A stretch of 64,000 bases of DNA, from the NCBI GenBank assembly GCA_008704415.1, contig VXIS01000023.1, positions 212,476 through 276,475 of the forward strand, read 5' to 3'. Both the position numbers and the translations under genes were made by a program. Source of the stretch: Sphaerosporella brunnea. Its lineage: Eukaryota; Ascomycota; Pezizomycetes; Pezizales; Pyronemataceae. Below, in pieces: positions 42,415-53,182 of the stretch (position 1 is its first letter; each line of letters starts with the position of its first letter). Below the pieces are notes generated by a model, which was given only the letters and a program-made list of their open reading frames with translations, ran no database searches and was not told the origin of the DNA.

Positions 42415-43275
42415 TCAGTTTCCATCTCCCCCTACCCAGTTCATGTCTGCGACAGTCGCTCCACTGTCAACGCAATCCCAGAAGACGGTATAAACCCTCT
42501 TGACGACCGCCGCACCGGCTCCATCGGCCTTGAGCGCTTCGACGAGCCGGGTCATGTGCATGGCCATCGCGGGGGATGCAACCCCGACACGTACGATGGC
42601 GTGGATCTCGTCCGCCGCGGACAATGCATCTTCGATGCTATCCGGGGCGGGAACCGAACTGCCGTCGCGAGGGATATCATCCGTGCGGTCCGATTCCGTG
42701 AGCCCGTGGGCGACAACGCGGGCCGCAGCATCGTCGGCGGAGGTACCTGACGCGATGCCGGCGGTGAATTGTTTGTCGCTGTTGTTGTTGCGCCAAACGC
42801 TGTGAGCGGTTTCGTTGCTGTCCGTTGATGGAGGCCGCTGCGTGGCCACGGTATCTCGCGCATCGCCGTTGCGGGGAACAGCGGTTGCGGCCCGATGCTG
42901 ACGTCCGCACGCGTCCGATTCCTGGCGGAAAGCGTTTGCGGAGTCTTGCCGGTCCACGATTCGAGTGTGCGGGTCGATGATTCCCTCGACCTGCTCGCGA
43001 GTTGCAGATGGGGAACGCTGCGGGACTACGCGCTGGTTGCCGTCATCGTTCGCCTGCTGCAGCTGCAATCCCTCAAGCTGTCGCTCCATGCGCGCAATGG
43101 TTTTGCGCACGTCAGCGGTGCGACGCTGGATTGCCCACTTGTTGCACCGGTGCTGAAAGCGTTCCAGCACTGGTGGACGCGCGGGAGGAGGAAGGCGCTC
43201 GGCGAGCACCTTGTACTGCTGGACGGCAACGCTGTAGCTGTTCAGGGCCGCTTGAACATCGGCGTGGGATGGCAT
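42415..43275 (-). CDS. Hypothetical coiled-coil-type protein, 286 aa
   Basis: Start chosen at 43275 (MPSHADVQAALNSYSVAVQQY); the 112 residues upstream in frame look non-coding and include repeats of Cys and His without pattern. The N-terminal 90 residues are helical and basic with a probable coiled coil (DVRKTIARMERQLEGLQLQQ, about 57-76). The middle is polar and low in hydrophobics. The C-terminal 70 residues are Ala-rich and helical (SIEDALSAADEIHAIVRVGV) and end FWDCVDSGATVADMNW. No known domain. The single uninterrupted frame and the leader CACAACCCAGCACACACATCC upstream are compatible with a host gene. Confidence 0.5.
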   Translation of the reverse strand: MPSHADVQAALNSYSVAVQQYKVLAERLPPPARPPVLERFQHRCNKWAIQRRTADVRKTIARMERQLEGLQLQQANDDGNQRVVPQRSPSATREQVEGIIDPHTRIVDRQDSANAFRQESDACGRQHRAATAVPRNGDARDTVATQRPPSTDSNETAHSVWRNNNSDKQFTAGIASGTSADDAAARVVAHGLTESDRTDDIPRDGSSVPAPDSIEDALSAADEIHAIVRVGVASPAMAMHMTRLVEALKADGAGAAVVKRVYTVFWDCVDSGATVADMNWVGGDGN

Positions 43276-43616
43276 GGTTTTTTGAGGGTATGTGAGGATG
43301 TGTGTGCTGGGTTGTGAGTGGTAAGATGGAGATGAAGGAGGAGGTACGCGCAATATACAGCCTGCCGAGGGGTCGTGGACCCTAGGCTTGTACCTGTGTC
43401 TGATTGTACCGCGGCAGCGGCAACATAACAACTGCTCAACCGCAAGCATTGAAACGAGAAACCCGTTCTCGGCCAGTTTTGCCTCACCGTGAGATCCAGA
43501 ATGCCAGCTTCGGCCAGCGTTTCCGTGTGTGGGTGGTCCTGCGTGCATACATGCGCTGGCGACCTTCCCGACAACGAAACTGATGCGTTGTTGTCGGGGC
43601 CGTTGAGTCACGCAAC

Positions 43617-43641
43617 TTAGGGTTACCCTAACCCTAACCCT
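43617..43641. repeat. Interstitial telomere-like run
   Basis: TTAGGGTTACCCTAACCCTAACCCT: one TTAGGG facing three CCCTAA units, i.e. a head-to-head arrangement. The fungal telomere repeat is TTAGGG. Shorter matches occur at about 20790, 53406 and 62860. Confidence 0.8.
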
Positions 43642-43649
43642 GAGTCGCC

Positions 43650-44380
43650 AGAAATGGAGCGGCTAGAATGTTCCTTAGCAGCGCGCAGTCTTTATGCTTT
43701 CAATGCTGCACGGCGTTGCACAATCATTATGCGTCCGCATTGAGTCCCAGCGGGCAGGTATGGTCAGTCCGCTGTGGACCAGAAATTGTTGTCCAGCCAT
43801 CGTGGACTAACACACCTAGCGCAGCGCGTCAACCATGTCAGCAACGCACGCTGCTAGGCAGAGGTTGTAGGATGCATTTGTTTTCGGACCCGTGCACATT
43901 GCCAAACCTGCCGCGCCGGTCACAGTGCACAGAGCGAGTATTGGACAATTACCAGGTATGGAGCGGAGCGTGGTTTAGTCTGTGCACAAAACCACCTGTC
44001 ACTTTTGTTTGACCGGTACGGTCGCGAGACAGACCCTAGCATACCAGTCTAGATGGTAAATATCATGAGAAGCAGACGAGAGCCGGGTTGCTCCGCATCA
44101 TGCTTTGGCTGCTCTACGGGGATAATACAGGATCGCGTGGAGGTCACTGTTCGGCACGGTTCCTTGTATGACCCGCCGACTGCTGTGGACGCGTCCAGTC
44201 TGCACGGCCTCGATGCAATGCATTGCGAATGGGACGTGTTTTGGTCCGCGGTCGACTGCGGACATTGGTATGTAACATATAGCGTTATATACGTCGCAAG
44301 AGGATGGGTAAGCACCACCGGCAGAAACATCGTCAACATGAAGCAAACCCCGATGGGAGGGTTTCAATCGTGATCCGCCC
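43650..44380. other. No gene seen
   Basis: GTGGACCAG/GTGGACTAA motifs near 43770-43810. No recognisable protein. Confidence 0.3.
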
Positions 44381-44439
44381 CATATGGGTCGCTATGAACG
44401 GCGTGGTGGGATACCGGCAGGAGCCCAAACTGCGAAACC

Positions 44440-44545
44440 TCACCCAATTGGCTTTGCATTATTGACAATACCCGCTATGTCAGCCGCGCACGAGCGGGCA
44501 TTCAGTGGGGCAAGCAAAGACCACACTCTGCCAGCGCCGTTGTGA
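44440..44545 (+). pseudogene. hAT transposase C-terminal (dimerisation) remnant
   Basis: The plus-strand frame reads ALLTIPAMSAAHERAFSGAS, matching the hAT C-terminal signature (LSIPAMSAEPERVFSGA), and stops soon after. Upstream frames include PKLRNLTQLALHY in a shifted register. Only this short stretch of the transposase is left. Confidence 0.7.
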
Positions 44546-44908
44546 CCTGGGCGCGGTCATCAACCTCGTCAAGGGGCTCGAGAAACCTGACCTGCTGACC
44601 GCTGTGGGCAGTGACAAACGCAGGCGCACGGTGGTCAGGACACCGAAAAACTAATAGACACCACACTTTATATCATCGGCCCTTGTGTTCTCCGCCGCCC
44701 ATGTCCGATGACATCCCGCACTGTGTGCTTTTGAGCCAGTGATACCTACAAACCGGTGCCACGACAGTAGGGTACAATTCCACCCCGCAAACACAAGGGT
44801 ACAAATCGCCACCCAAATCCGCAATGCGGCGTGTAGACCTATCCAGCGTCGGGCAATAAGCAAAACCCAAGCTCTGTCCGTCTCTCATCACCCAACACAT
44901 CTCACAAC

Positions 44909-45472
44909 ATGCCTCCCACCACCGCCACAACAACGCCCCTCAGCACGCTTCCGGTGGAGATTCTCCTCTCCATCATCGCGGCTGTGATGCACGGAGAGGA
45001 CGACGACATCGGCACGGCAATACGCACGCACGTGCGGCGATTCCGGCATGCGAGTGCGGCCGTATACCGAGTTTGGAGAGCCCACAAGACGGCGCTGATG
45101 AGTCGCGTAGCTCTGGAGCGGCTGGCACTGCTGAAGATCCGAGCGCGATTGATCCGTCGCCGCCAGGTCCGAGCAAGATTGCGACATTGTGTCTGGCTGG
45201 CATCGATGAGGCTGCGACGCAACATCGACGACCGTTTTGATTGGTTTGCGGTTGTGCAGGTGCTGGCGAATTCGGCTGCTTCCTTGGCGGATTGCGCTGC
45301 TGCGGTCATACGTATCAGGATCTTCCACCTCAAGTGTTTCCTGAGTCCGGGCTACATGCCATGCGAATTGGACTGGACTGGTTGGTGCTTTCCCTCCTAC
45401 CTTCTGCGTTGTGTTGTGTTGACATGTTTGGTGTTTAGAGCCACAGACCCATGGAAGCGGAATGATCTGTAG
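44909..45472 (+). CDS. Hypothetical protein with F-box-like N terminus, 187 aa
   Basis: The start at 44909 lies after an ACA/CCAAC-rich leader (CCCAACACATCTCACAAC). The N terminus STLPVEILLSIIAAV resembles the first helix of an F-box, followed by a basic helical region rich in Arg (RARLIRRRQVRARLR, about 76-90). The C-terminal part after about residue 150 (LSPGYMPCELDW) may be read-through, since it changes composition. A GTATAC and GTGCAG-type splice pair is possible but not shown. Function unknown. Confidence 0.4.
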   Translation: MPPTTATTTPLSTLPVEILLSIIAAVMHGEDDDIGTAIRTHVRRFRHASAAVYRVWRAHKTALMSRVALERLALLKIRARLIRRRQVRARLRHCVWLASMRLRRNIDDRFDWFAVVQVLANSAASLADCAAAVIRIRIFHLKCFLSPGYMPCELDWTGWCFPSYLLRCVVLTCLVFRATDPWKRNDL

Positions 45473-45824
45473 CTGCGCAGAGATATTTTGCAAAGAGCGA
45501 GAATTTGAACTGCAATTGGGCTGCGCGGTGCACGACAAAGGGGAACCGTTTTCATAATAGTAGAATGGACATTGTGCGCGGCAAGATAACACTGTTTTTT
45601 TATTCTGCTCTCAGTAAGAAGGAGTGCAGCTATCTATCGGAACAGCGCTGCTATTTAGGTATCATGATTATGCGCTTTCACCCACAAAATTCAGGTCGGA
45701 AGAGGATACGGATCCGAACTGCTGTTGTTTTGCTTCTAACAGCGGGCAGTGGAGATTGTTGGGTCAGGGTTTCACGTTGGATGTGTATCTCGCCTTTGTT
45801 TTCTTTACCTTAATGGCAGTACCG

Positions 45825-45975
45825 GTGTCTGGCGGGCCCGCCGGGCGCCGGGTGTTCACGTGGCCTGATGGGCACCTTCAGTCACCTAGGTCCCGTGCAA
45901 AGTTCGTTTGAATCAAACGGGTTCAGGCCTTCTCAAAGCCGGACTGGCCGGGACGTGTGACGGCCCTGGGTGTAT
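45825..45975 (-). repeat. Dispersed repeat R1, copy 4 (reverse)
   Basis: Reverse complement of the R1 layout: CTGGCGGGCCCGCCGGGCGC, AATCAAACGGGTTCAGGCC, GCCGGACTGGCCGGGACGTG. Confidence 0.65.
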
Positions 45976-45979
45976 TCCG

Positions 45980-47460
45980 CGGCCAGCAGCTCGACCTACC
46001 ATCCCGTCGCAGTGGCTAAACAGGCGCTGCTATCAAAGTACGCACGTCGGCAGCCGGTACGTTGTGTGTTCAAGCACCGCGTGAGTTATCGGTACACAAC
46101 TCACATCCAACCTTGCAGTCACAGCGGAAAGCATTGTGGCCAACATGTTCGCGTCAACTACTCAGCACACACCTGTCTTGTATGCTGGAACAACCGCCTC
46201 GACCCTGCGCCCATACCCCTCGTTGAACCATACCCCGCAAAGGTCAAGCTGTGGTCTTGCGGCAGCGTGCAACCTTACACAGCAAGGATTCCTACCCCTT
46301 CGATCCGAGAAAGCATCGTAAGCACGTTGCCGTGTACGTCGTTAAACGTAATGCTCTCAGCGGCAACCCCGAGCTTCTCAGCGATTGCCTCCGCTAGGTA
46401 GCTCAGCCGCCGATCCGAAAAGACGTGAAAGTGCAGCGGCCTCTCTGGTTTGCCTCTCGTCAGCCTAGCCTTGGGTGCGCGGCGCAAGGGCCACTTACGG
46501 GGTCCGGGTATCGAGACCACCGTCAGGAGAATTTGCAGGACCATGGCGTGCCTAGTCGTATTGGGTAGTCGGTTGACATGTTTGTTGCGGTTGTGGAGTG
46601 CGGCCATGGGGTGCGGACAAATGCTGGTTTAACCAGCTACGGAATTCGATGCAAGTCGAAGCGTGTGCGCCACGTGAATGCGGTGCGGGATCCCAAATAC
46701 CGTGGCAGGCCCACACTGTACGGCGTGCCGCAAAACACGGAACTTGTCCAAAAATCACCGCTGCATTGTTTGCGCGTACCGAGACCAATCTTTTTCCAGC
46801 CGCCGGAATGTGACTCCAACCATGCAAACCTTGGGCGCCCCCGTGGACATTGGGCAGACAACTTGTTCGCTGCCGGTACCCACGATATTGCTTCATGCGT
46901 TAATCACTGGGCCCGTGGGTTCAACCACCTTCGGCCTCCTAGAATTAGACTGTATTGCCGGATCGAGTTGGTGGAGATGACGTTTGCCAGCCGGATGTGA
47001 ACATCGCAAGTTTAGAGACTGAATATCGTCTTTTGTTAGTGATGCCATATGTCTGGCACATTGGACGCACCAATCGCACTAACCCAGCCCCAAGCCATCA
47101 ATGAAAGCTTGGTGCGGTCGCAAATGCGCCGGATCCACCGTTCACTACATTGCGGTCAGATAGTCTCATTCATCCATACGCAGCCGCACAGGCTTTGCGA
47201 TGTTAAATCATCATTATTTCTGAAACCTGGTCGCGCCTCTGTTTTTTGATAGCTTAGCTCAGTCAATAGAACCAAGCAATCTTTGTTTTGAGCGCGGTCA
47301 AACTGATATCGCGGCTTGATTTGCAGTTTCCATTCTGGCCCCGCCACTCTCGCGCCACCGAAATTTACAATTCCACCTCGACGGTAGTTCGGCGATGCTA
47401 ACCCGTTTACGGGGCTACTCAATTCGCTATGAATCACGGCAACGTCGGGTATGCAGTCTA
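45980..47460. other. Mostly non-coding; one weak minus-strand frame
   Basis: The frame 46607-46275 (minus) ends FHVFSDRRLSYLAEAIAEKL...ITFNDVHGNVL, which has the look of a small folded domain, but I cannot assign it and there is no matching upstream exon. Nothing else is supported. Confidence 0.25.
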
Positions 47461-47467
47461 GTAGTGT

Positions 47468-48720
47468 TTAGCGGATATCTAACGCCACCCTGTCATTCCC
47501 TGGACTCAAGGAATGACTGGGTGTTGATAACAGTCCTAACAAGCCAGGTAGTGACAGGAGACTGTAATGTAAGATCGCGTGTGCGTCCGCAGGTTCAGCG
47601 GCTGTATGATACACACCAGCGATATGCACCCTCCTCATCATCATGACCGTCATTTGCCACTTGTCGTGCTGCAACTCACTAACGGCAGGCGGCATCGCCA
47701 CCTGCGCTTCATATACACACCTTTCCCACAGCTGAACATTCGTTTGCTTGATGGCATCCTTAAGCAACAACAGAGTGCTGGATATGATGTAGCATGTCGC
47801 TGGTAAAGACGAGAGATGGGATTCGCGGGTCAGAGGGAGGTAGGGTTGAGAGGGGGTGATGGGTATGTATTCGTCGCTGTACCCAGCAGCGGTATACCCG
47901 CGGAGTATCAAGCCTCTATGACACGTTTGTGCAGAGCTCGAGCCTGCCTTTGGGCCGCAGAGATCGGTATTATCATGCTGGGTGCCACGTATCCTATTGC
48001 GTCACCGCCGCCAGGGTACCTCCGTGCGGTTCACAACGATGATAGGCTAGACCAAGCATCCGGGGGCATGGCTCAGCGGTACTGCTCATCTCTAGCCCTG
48101 CTGAGTAATTAGCTGGGTGGGCCATCATGAAAAGATCACAATTCGATTGCCAGCGTCCTCAATCATTTTTTTTTTTCATGTTTCTTAACCTAGGACAGGA
48201 AGGGCAATTCGGGATTCACATACCTGTTTGGATTCAATACCATTGATTCCGAGCAAGCTAATCGGCTTGCATTAACTCTTAGTGATGGCTTGAGACGTGT
48301 TTGTAGGTAGGCTCAAGTTAGCCAGTTCCAGTCCTAGGCTCGGCTCGCAGGCTCCAGCTGCTCTACACCGGGCGCGAGCCATGCCTTGCACGCAAAAATC
48401 CGGGGCAAAGGTTCGTACCCTCACGCGCACTGTATTCCGGGTGATATCCAGGGTATATACGTTTGATATCGGTACAGATCACTCTGAGATGTTCAGCAGC
48501 CCTGCAGAGGAGTTCTGAACAGCCTCGGCAGCTGAATCTGCACCCTCAGGGACGTCATGGTCACAATGAATCCCTGTACTGTCTCCAGCAGTCCCCTCGA
48601 CATTCAAAGTTACTCTGGCTGGATCGCACAAGTCTTCATACCACCTCTTTTCCCATTGTTGCACTTCGGTTTGCTTCAACGATGCTTGAATTGCAAGAAC
48701 GTGCCGCTTGACGCCTGCAG
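47468..48720 (-). other. Two related short coding-like segments
   Basis: Minus strand 47770-47690 reads LLLKDAIKQTNVQLWERCVYEAQV and 48700-48620 reads ASLKQTEVQQWEKRWYEDL. They align as IKQTxVQxWExxxYE, so both probably derive from one unknown protein. Each stands in a short frame with no known domain. Confidence 0.3.
48295..48372. repeat. GAGCC-rich cluster
   Basis: GGCTCAAG, CTCGGCTCGCAGGCTC and GCGCGAGCC in about 75 bp. Similar to the ends of the hAT-like element at 32179-33075. Confidence 0.45.
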
Positions 48721-49079
48721 CCTTGTTGTAACGAGATCCCCTGAGCTACAATTCTGGAGTCCCCGATTAGTGGATGGGTGCAAAGGTGCCTCGGCAATAG
48801 TCAAACTTACACGGAGAAGTGGAACATGTAATGCGCAGATAGCGAGGTAATCCAGTGCCATTCTTGCAGGGAAAGGGAATCGCCGTTCAGTCAACGTCCA
48901 CCAACGCCGTGGGTCGGTTCCCAGGTTAACTGGAGGTTCGTAAAGACACCAACCAATAGTCTCCGGACGTTGGCACGCATTGCCAATTACCCCGGCTTGA
49001 TGCGGAGAGATATCCAAGAGCAGGTACATGCACGGAATGAACATAATTCTATGTATACGATGAGCCAGACTTGCTATCG

Positions 49080-49180
49080 TTCGAGCCGGCTCGAGCCCAC
49101 CATTCTGCCGGACCGAGCAGACCCTAGCTCGGGGCTCAAGCAATTGACTCGAGTCGTAGCGGCCCGTGTCCATCAATTGG
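49080..49180. repeat. GAGCC-rich cluster with hAT-like end
   Basis: TTCGAGCCGGCTCGAGCCCA, CTCGGGGCTCAAGC and the terminal CGTGTCCATCA match the element end at 33075. Confidence 0.5.
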
Positions 49181-49714
49181 ATTGGACAGAGTGGAACCTT
49201 GCGTGGGTTGTCTTTCAGTTGTTCATCGCATACAACCGAACATCGTATCAGCGGAATGTCCAAGGACAGTGCAAAGTCAGACTGTGCCGCAGGCTTGCGG
49301 CTCACCGTGCGGGCCTCATGCCAGCGCGCCGCACCGAAAATTTGAGATTAGAACGTAGAATTTAAGGTTCGAAATAACGTGCAGAAAGTTATTGTGCGTA
49401 GTAGTCTATGCAAATTTTGATCTCGGTTATCGCCCATCGCGCCCGCCCCCACCATTACCAACCGCCCCATCGCTATGATGCTTTGTACAAACCAGCGGGC
49501 CTCTGCCAACCTCTGCCATTACGCCGCTGGACCTCTTTGGGACTCTTTGCTGCAGTATCCGTTTGACCGCCGCTGTTTTCGGGTGGCGCACCAGGCCGAG
49601 TTTGCGCAGTGGCGGTTTTTTGGCAGCTTTTTCTGCCAGCTCTGCACCAATCATTTCCATGCTTCTTCACAGGCTAGGGCTAGGGTTATAATAGGGCTAT
49701 TGCGTTCAGAACCA

Positions 49715-50265
49715 GTGTTTTAGAGTCCTGGAACCGTCTCCGGTGGTCTCATACAAGCCGGATGACATGTCGCAGGGCACTGGCATCCGACTGTAGGAGC
49801 GTGCGTCTCAGGCCTCGGACTATCGGGACGTCTCCCGAAAGCCTATCCTGGTTATGCCATTCTCCCGCGACCCCAGTACTTGCAGCTCATGAGTTGCTGG
49901 CGTCTCGGATAACCAACTCCTACTCGTCCCGCGTAAGCTGGTCTATCCTATATCTGGGGCTTGCCCGTGACACGCTCGCTGCGACTGTGTGTATGTATGT
50001 GGAATTCAGAACCCTTCAGAGTCCTTAAACCACCTCCGGTGGTCTCATACATGCGAGATTCCTCTTTGCGAGGCCTGAACCCACTGAGGATGAACCTCAC
50101 CGGGGGGTCTTGTCTGCCTTTCAGCTGCAACCGTGTGTATGTGTGTGGAATTTAGAACCACTTCAGAGTCCTTAAACCGTCTCCGGTGGTCTTATACAAG
50201 CAGGACTCCTCTTCACGAAGCCTGAACCCACGGAGGATGAACCACATGGGTGGGGGGGGGGTGGA
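49715..50265 (+). repeat. 147-bp tandem repeat
   Basis: GAGTCCT(T/G)(A/G)AACC(G/A)(T/C)CTCCGGTGGTCT recurs at about 49722, 50019 and 50166. The last two are 147 bp apart and share GGAATT(C/T)AGAACC and GCCTGAACCCAC(T/G)GAGGATGA. Confidence 0.75.
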
Positions 50266-50341
50266 CGTGTCTGCCTTCCAGCTACTGCCTTTCAGCTACC
50301 GACTGCTGCTACCAGATCACTCACAGCAACAGGGTGGTTGT

Positions 50342-50572
50342 ATGGTTCAGGCAGCTATAAACCTAATCGTCGGAGATGGACGACCACAATCAATGCCGGT
50401 GTCCCTGCGTCCAAACTCTGAGCAAAACAAACGTTAAGCACCCGAGGCAGATGCATTCTACAACCCAACGTTTTCCATTCCACTGTTTCTGCACTTGCGT
50501 GGTGCTTATTTTCCGACCAAAATATCCGTGCGACGACTAGATTTATAGCTGCCTGCACCATAGTGGCTAACT
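50342..50572. repeat. Fold-back (inverted repeat), about 230 bp
   Basis: TGGTTCAGGCAGCTATAAACCTAATCGTCG near 50343 and its near-complement at 50525-50565 (CGACGACTAGATTTATAGCTGCCTGCACCA) face each other. No coding capacity. Possibly a small fold-back element. Confidence 0.7.
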
Positions 50573-51041
50573 ACAATGACAATGAAGAAAAGAAATTAGG
50601 AGGGTTTGCATCCTTACATAGGTCAAAACCGAAAGCGACAGGCCGGGTCGGTAGGGTTGAGGCTTGGCAATGCTCAGCGATGCTCAGTGCACATACATGA
50701 CGCTGGTTTTGAGCCACAGGCTTGGCCTTTTGAGTGGCTAAGCACGACTAAATGCTAGTCCGTGCCGACGACCTATTATCCCGTGGCTCGGACTTATCAG
50801 GCTGTGCCAACGATTTTTTAGGCCGTGCCTACTGTTTGCAAGGACGTGAATCTCAGCCGTGAATCGTTTACCGAAATGGGCGATTGTCCACAGGTTTGCT
50901 CGATTTCGGCAACAAACTCACGACCAACACACACTTTGATAAGTCAAACGTCTCTCCCGAAGCTGGTAACAATACTTCAACAAACCAAACATCTTCTTCA
51001 CCAACGCTCGTCGACAACACTTTGGTAGACCAAACGTTGCT

Positions 51042-51371
51042 TTACCAACATGATGTACAACAAGCAACGTTTTCGATGCATCGGCAATGCATGGAGAACG
51101 TACTGCCTACCGCAACTCGAAGTTGAACGTTGGGTCCGGCTCCCACGTCAGTTGTAAGGAGCAATATCCAAAAAATCAGTTTCAAAACATTTTCATTACC
51201 TGCCCGCCCCCTTCTACAAAGATTAGGGACGATGGGTCGCTTGGATATGCCACAGACACACGCCCACTCGCCTCCCGTGATTGGCATGTTTTTACTCTGA
51301 GCTTTCCACTGCGTAAAGATTGTCGTCCTCGAGCTTGATAATGTCGCGCAGATGAATCTTTGGCGTCATGA
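51042..51371 (-). pseudogene. Copia gag N-terminal remnant
   Basis: An ATG at 51371 (minus) starts IHLRDIIKLEDDNLYA, the usual opening of copia gag (KLxxxNYxxW), then shifts frame into SKNMPITGGEWACVCG. It lies just downstream of the copia primer-binding site at 51485-51498, which fixes its identity. Confidence 0.6.
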
Positions 51372-51484
51372 CAGGGGGAGGTTGGTTTATGTTTTTGGGT
51401 TGTCTCTTTTTCGTTTCTGACCGCTTGATTAATTACTGTGCCATTTAATTCGGAACTGAAGAAACGAAAGTCATTACGCGACTG

Positions 51485-51498
51485 CTGGGCTCATAACC
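51485..51498 (-). other. Copia-type primer-binding site, second element
   Basis: Minus strand GGTTATGAGCCCAGC, complementary to the anticodon region of initiator tRNA-Met. It abuts TG at 51499-51500, the internal end of an LTR that extends to the right. That LTR differs in sequence from the one at 12519, so there are two copia families. Confidence 0.65.
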
Positions 51499-51764
51499 TG
51501 ATGAAGTTATGGGTGGTGGTGATCGATGCAGTTTCGTAAAGTGGAAGAGAAGCTCCCTCTAACTCTGCAGAAAACCCCGATACACCGAACCAAACTCGAC
51601 CTGACTGACGGCGCACGACGGCCACACTGTAACAATCACCCCTGGATAGTGAGAACAATGCGGACGGCCAGTAATTGTAGGCAGTTTATATGTTGAATAC
51701 TATTATCTAGAATCAACAGAGTCCGACAGATACAAGTATGGTAAAGCTCAAAGCTTAGACACGA

Positions 51765-51850
51765 TCCCGAGCCTCCGCCTCTACAAGTCGAGCCAGGTCG
51801 AGCGGACCTTGGAGGATTGATTTGAGCTGGCTCGTGTCCATTACGACCTT
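51765..51850. repeat. GAGCC-rich cluster with hAT-like end
   Basis: CGAGCCTCCGC, GTCGAGCCAGGTCGAGCGG and terminal GAGCTGGCTCGTGTCCATTA resemble the element ends at 32179 and 33075. Confidence 0.5.
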
Positions 51851-52184
51851 ATGTAATACATCGCCTGCCGCGGTCCAGTCTATACCCTACCAAAGGACTG
51901 CGGATCCCGTGCAATCTCTCCGGTTCATGTCCTGTGAGCCACTGGTTGGACTGGACTGTGACTCCACACATACAGATCAAGGATTGCCGTCATAGGTATG
52001 TATGGACCTGAATGCTTCGGCACGCATGAAGTAGCACGCAGGTAGCGTAGCTGAAGTAATGTCTTTCCTTATTCAAAGCTAGTGTATGCTTTATGCGTCC
52101 CGTAAATCCAGTATATTCTCTACCTACCTAAGATAGATGTTGTTACCCGCCGAAATCTCCACCTCCGTCCCCGCCCTTCACACC

Positions 52185-52262
52185 CCTGCTCTCCTTGCTC
52201 CTCCTCCTCTTCTTGCTCCTCCTCCTCTTCTTGCTCCTCCTCCGCTTCTTGCTCCTGCTGAT
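52185..52262 (-). repeat. 18-bp tandem repeat (SKKRRR on the minus strand)
   Basis: GCTCCTCCTCCTCTTCTT is repeated four times. The minus-strand frame 52421-52143 reads four SKKRRR units. Whether that frame is expressed is unknown. Confidence 0.8.
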
Positions 52263-52269
52263 GAGCCAT

Positions 52270-53170
52270 CGTATGTATGTATCGACCCGAAGTCGCCCGC
52301 GTCCAAACTGCGTTCCTCGTGATGCATCACTGGCGATGTAAACAGCGGGGATATTCAGCATAGGGAAAAAACAGGTGGGTAAATTTGTGAGCGGGGGGTG
52401 GTTGTGTTCGTTCTCGTCCATGAGTTCGTTCTAAGCGGGTGAATACCTGGCTCTCCCACTGGCGTCAAGTGTCCGTCCGCCCCACGGGGCAACCGGGGCC
52501 CGACAAAGTAGACCAGGATTGGGCATGCTACGTGGAAGACGGCCAGAAAGGCCAGGTGTCTGACAGGGGACTATGGGTACCGGATGAGCCTGAGCGTTCC
52601 AAGTACGGATGGATTGCCGTGGTCATGTCCGAGCCTTCCTTGTTGGAACAGTCGCGACGATGTGCATTCCGGCGATCGGCAGAGCTCATTTCCGAAGCTC
52701 ACCCAGCAGTGGACTATTAAGCGCTTCTCCACTGCCCACAGCACATTTTCGCGGTTGAATTGTGACACGCTGACGTTGTCTGGCGTTGCAGAGTCAGGAG
52801 AATGCAATGAAGCCATCACGGACTCCTAAACGTCTGAGGGGTGTTCAATAAACCGTACATCCACTCTTGGACTTTCGTCCAGATTCATCACCAACACCAA
52901 GCAACAACGTCTCCTTGCCACAGCATCTGGGTTATCTGCTACCCCAACTTGTGAGTCTATGCTTCTACTGCCCGCCTACCCCCTCCATTCTAAAGCATTT
53001 CCAACTCATTGCTTGGCTGACACAAAACAGAGATGACTACTACCGCCGCCTGTGACAACCCTGTGTTTGACGAGGAGCATCACCGTCCGATCGGAAGACT
53101 CGACCTCACAGCCACCACCATTTAAGACTCAGAATCTTCGGCTCTGTCCTACACTACTGTGTTTTTTGCC
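52270..53170. other. No gene seen
   Basis: No recognised protein or repeat copy. An AATAAA occurs at 52848. Confidence 0.35.
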
Positions 53171-53182
53171 AAGTTATATGTG

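Noticed and set aside
42895..43317. 140-codon plus-strand frame
   Set aside because: Antisense to the coiled-coil-type gene and without domain.
43617..43641. A true chromosome end
   Set aside because: Only about four units, in inverted arrangement, with ordinary sequence on both sides.
48066..48110. A-box-like TGGCTCAGCGG suggesting a tRNA
   Set aside because: No B box at the expected distance.
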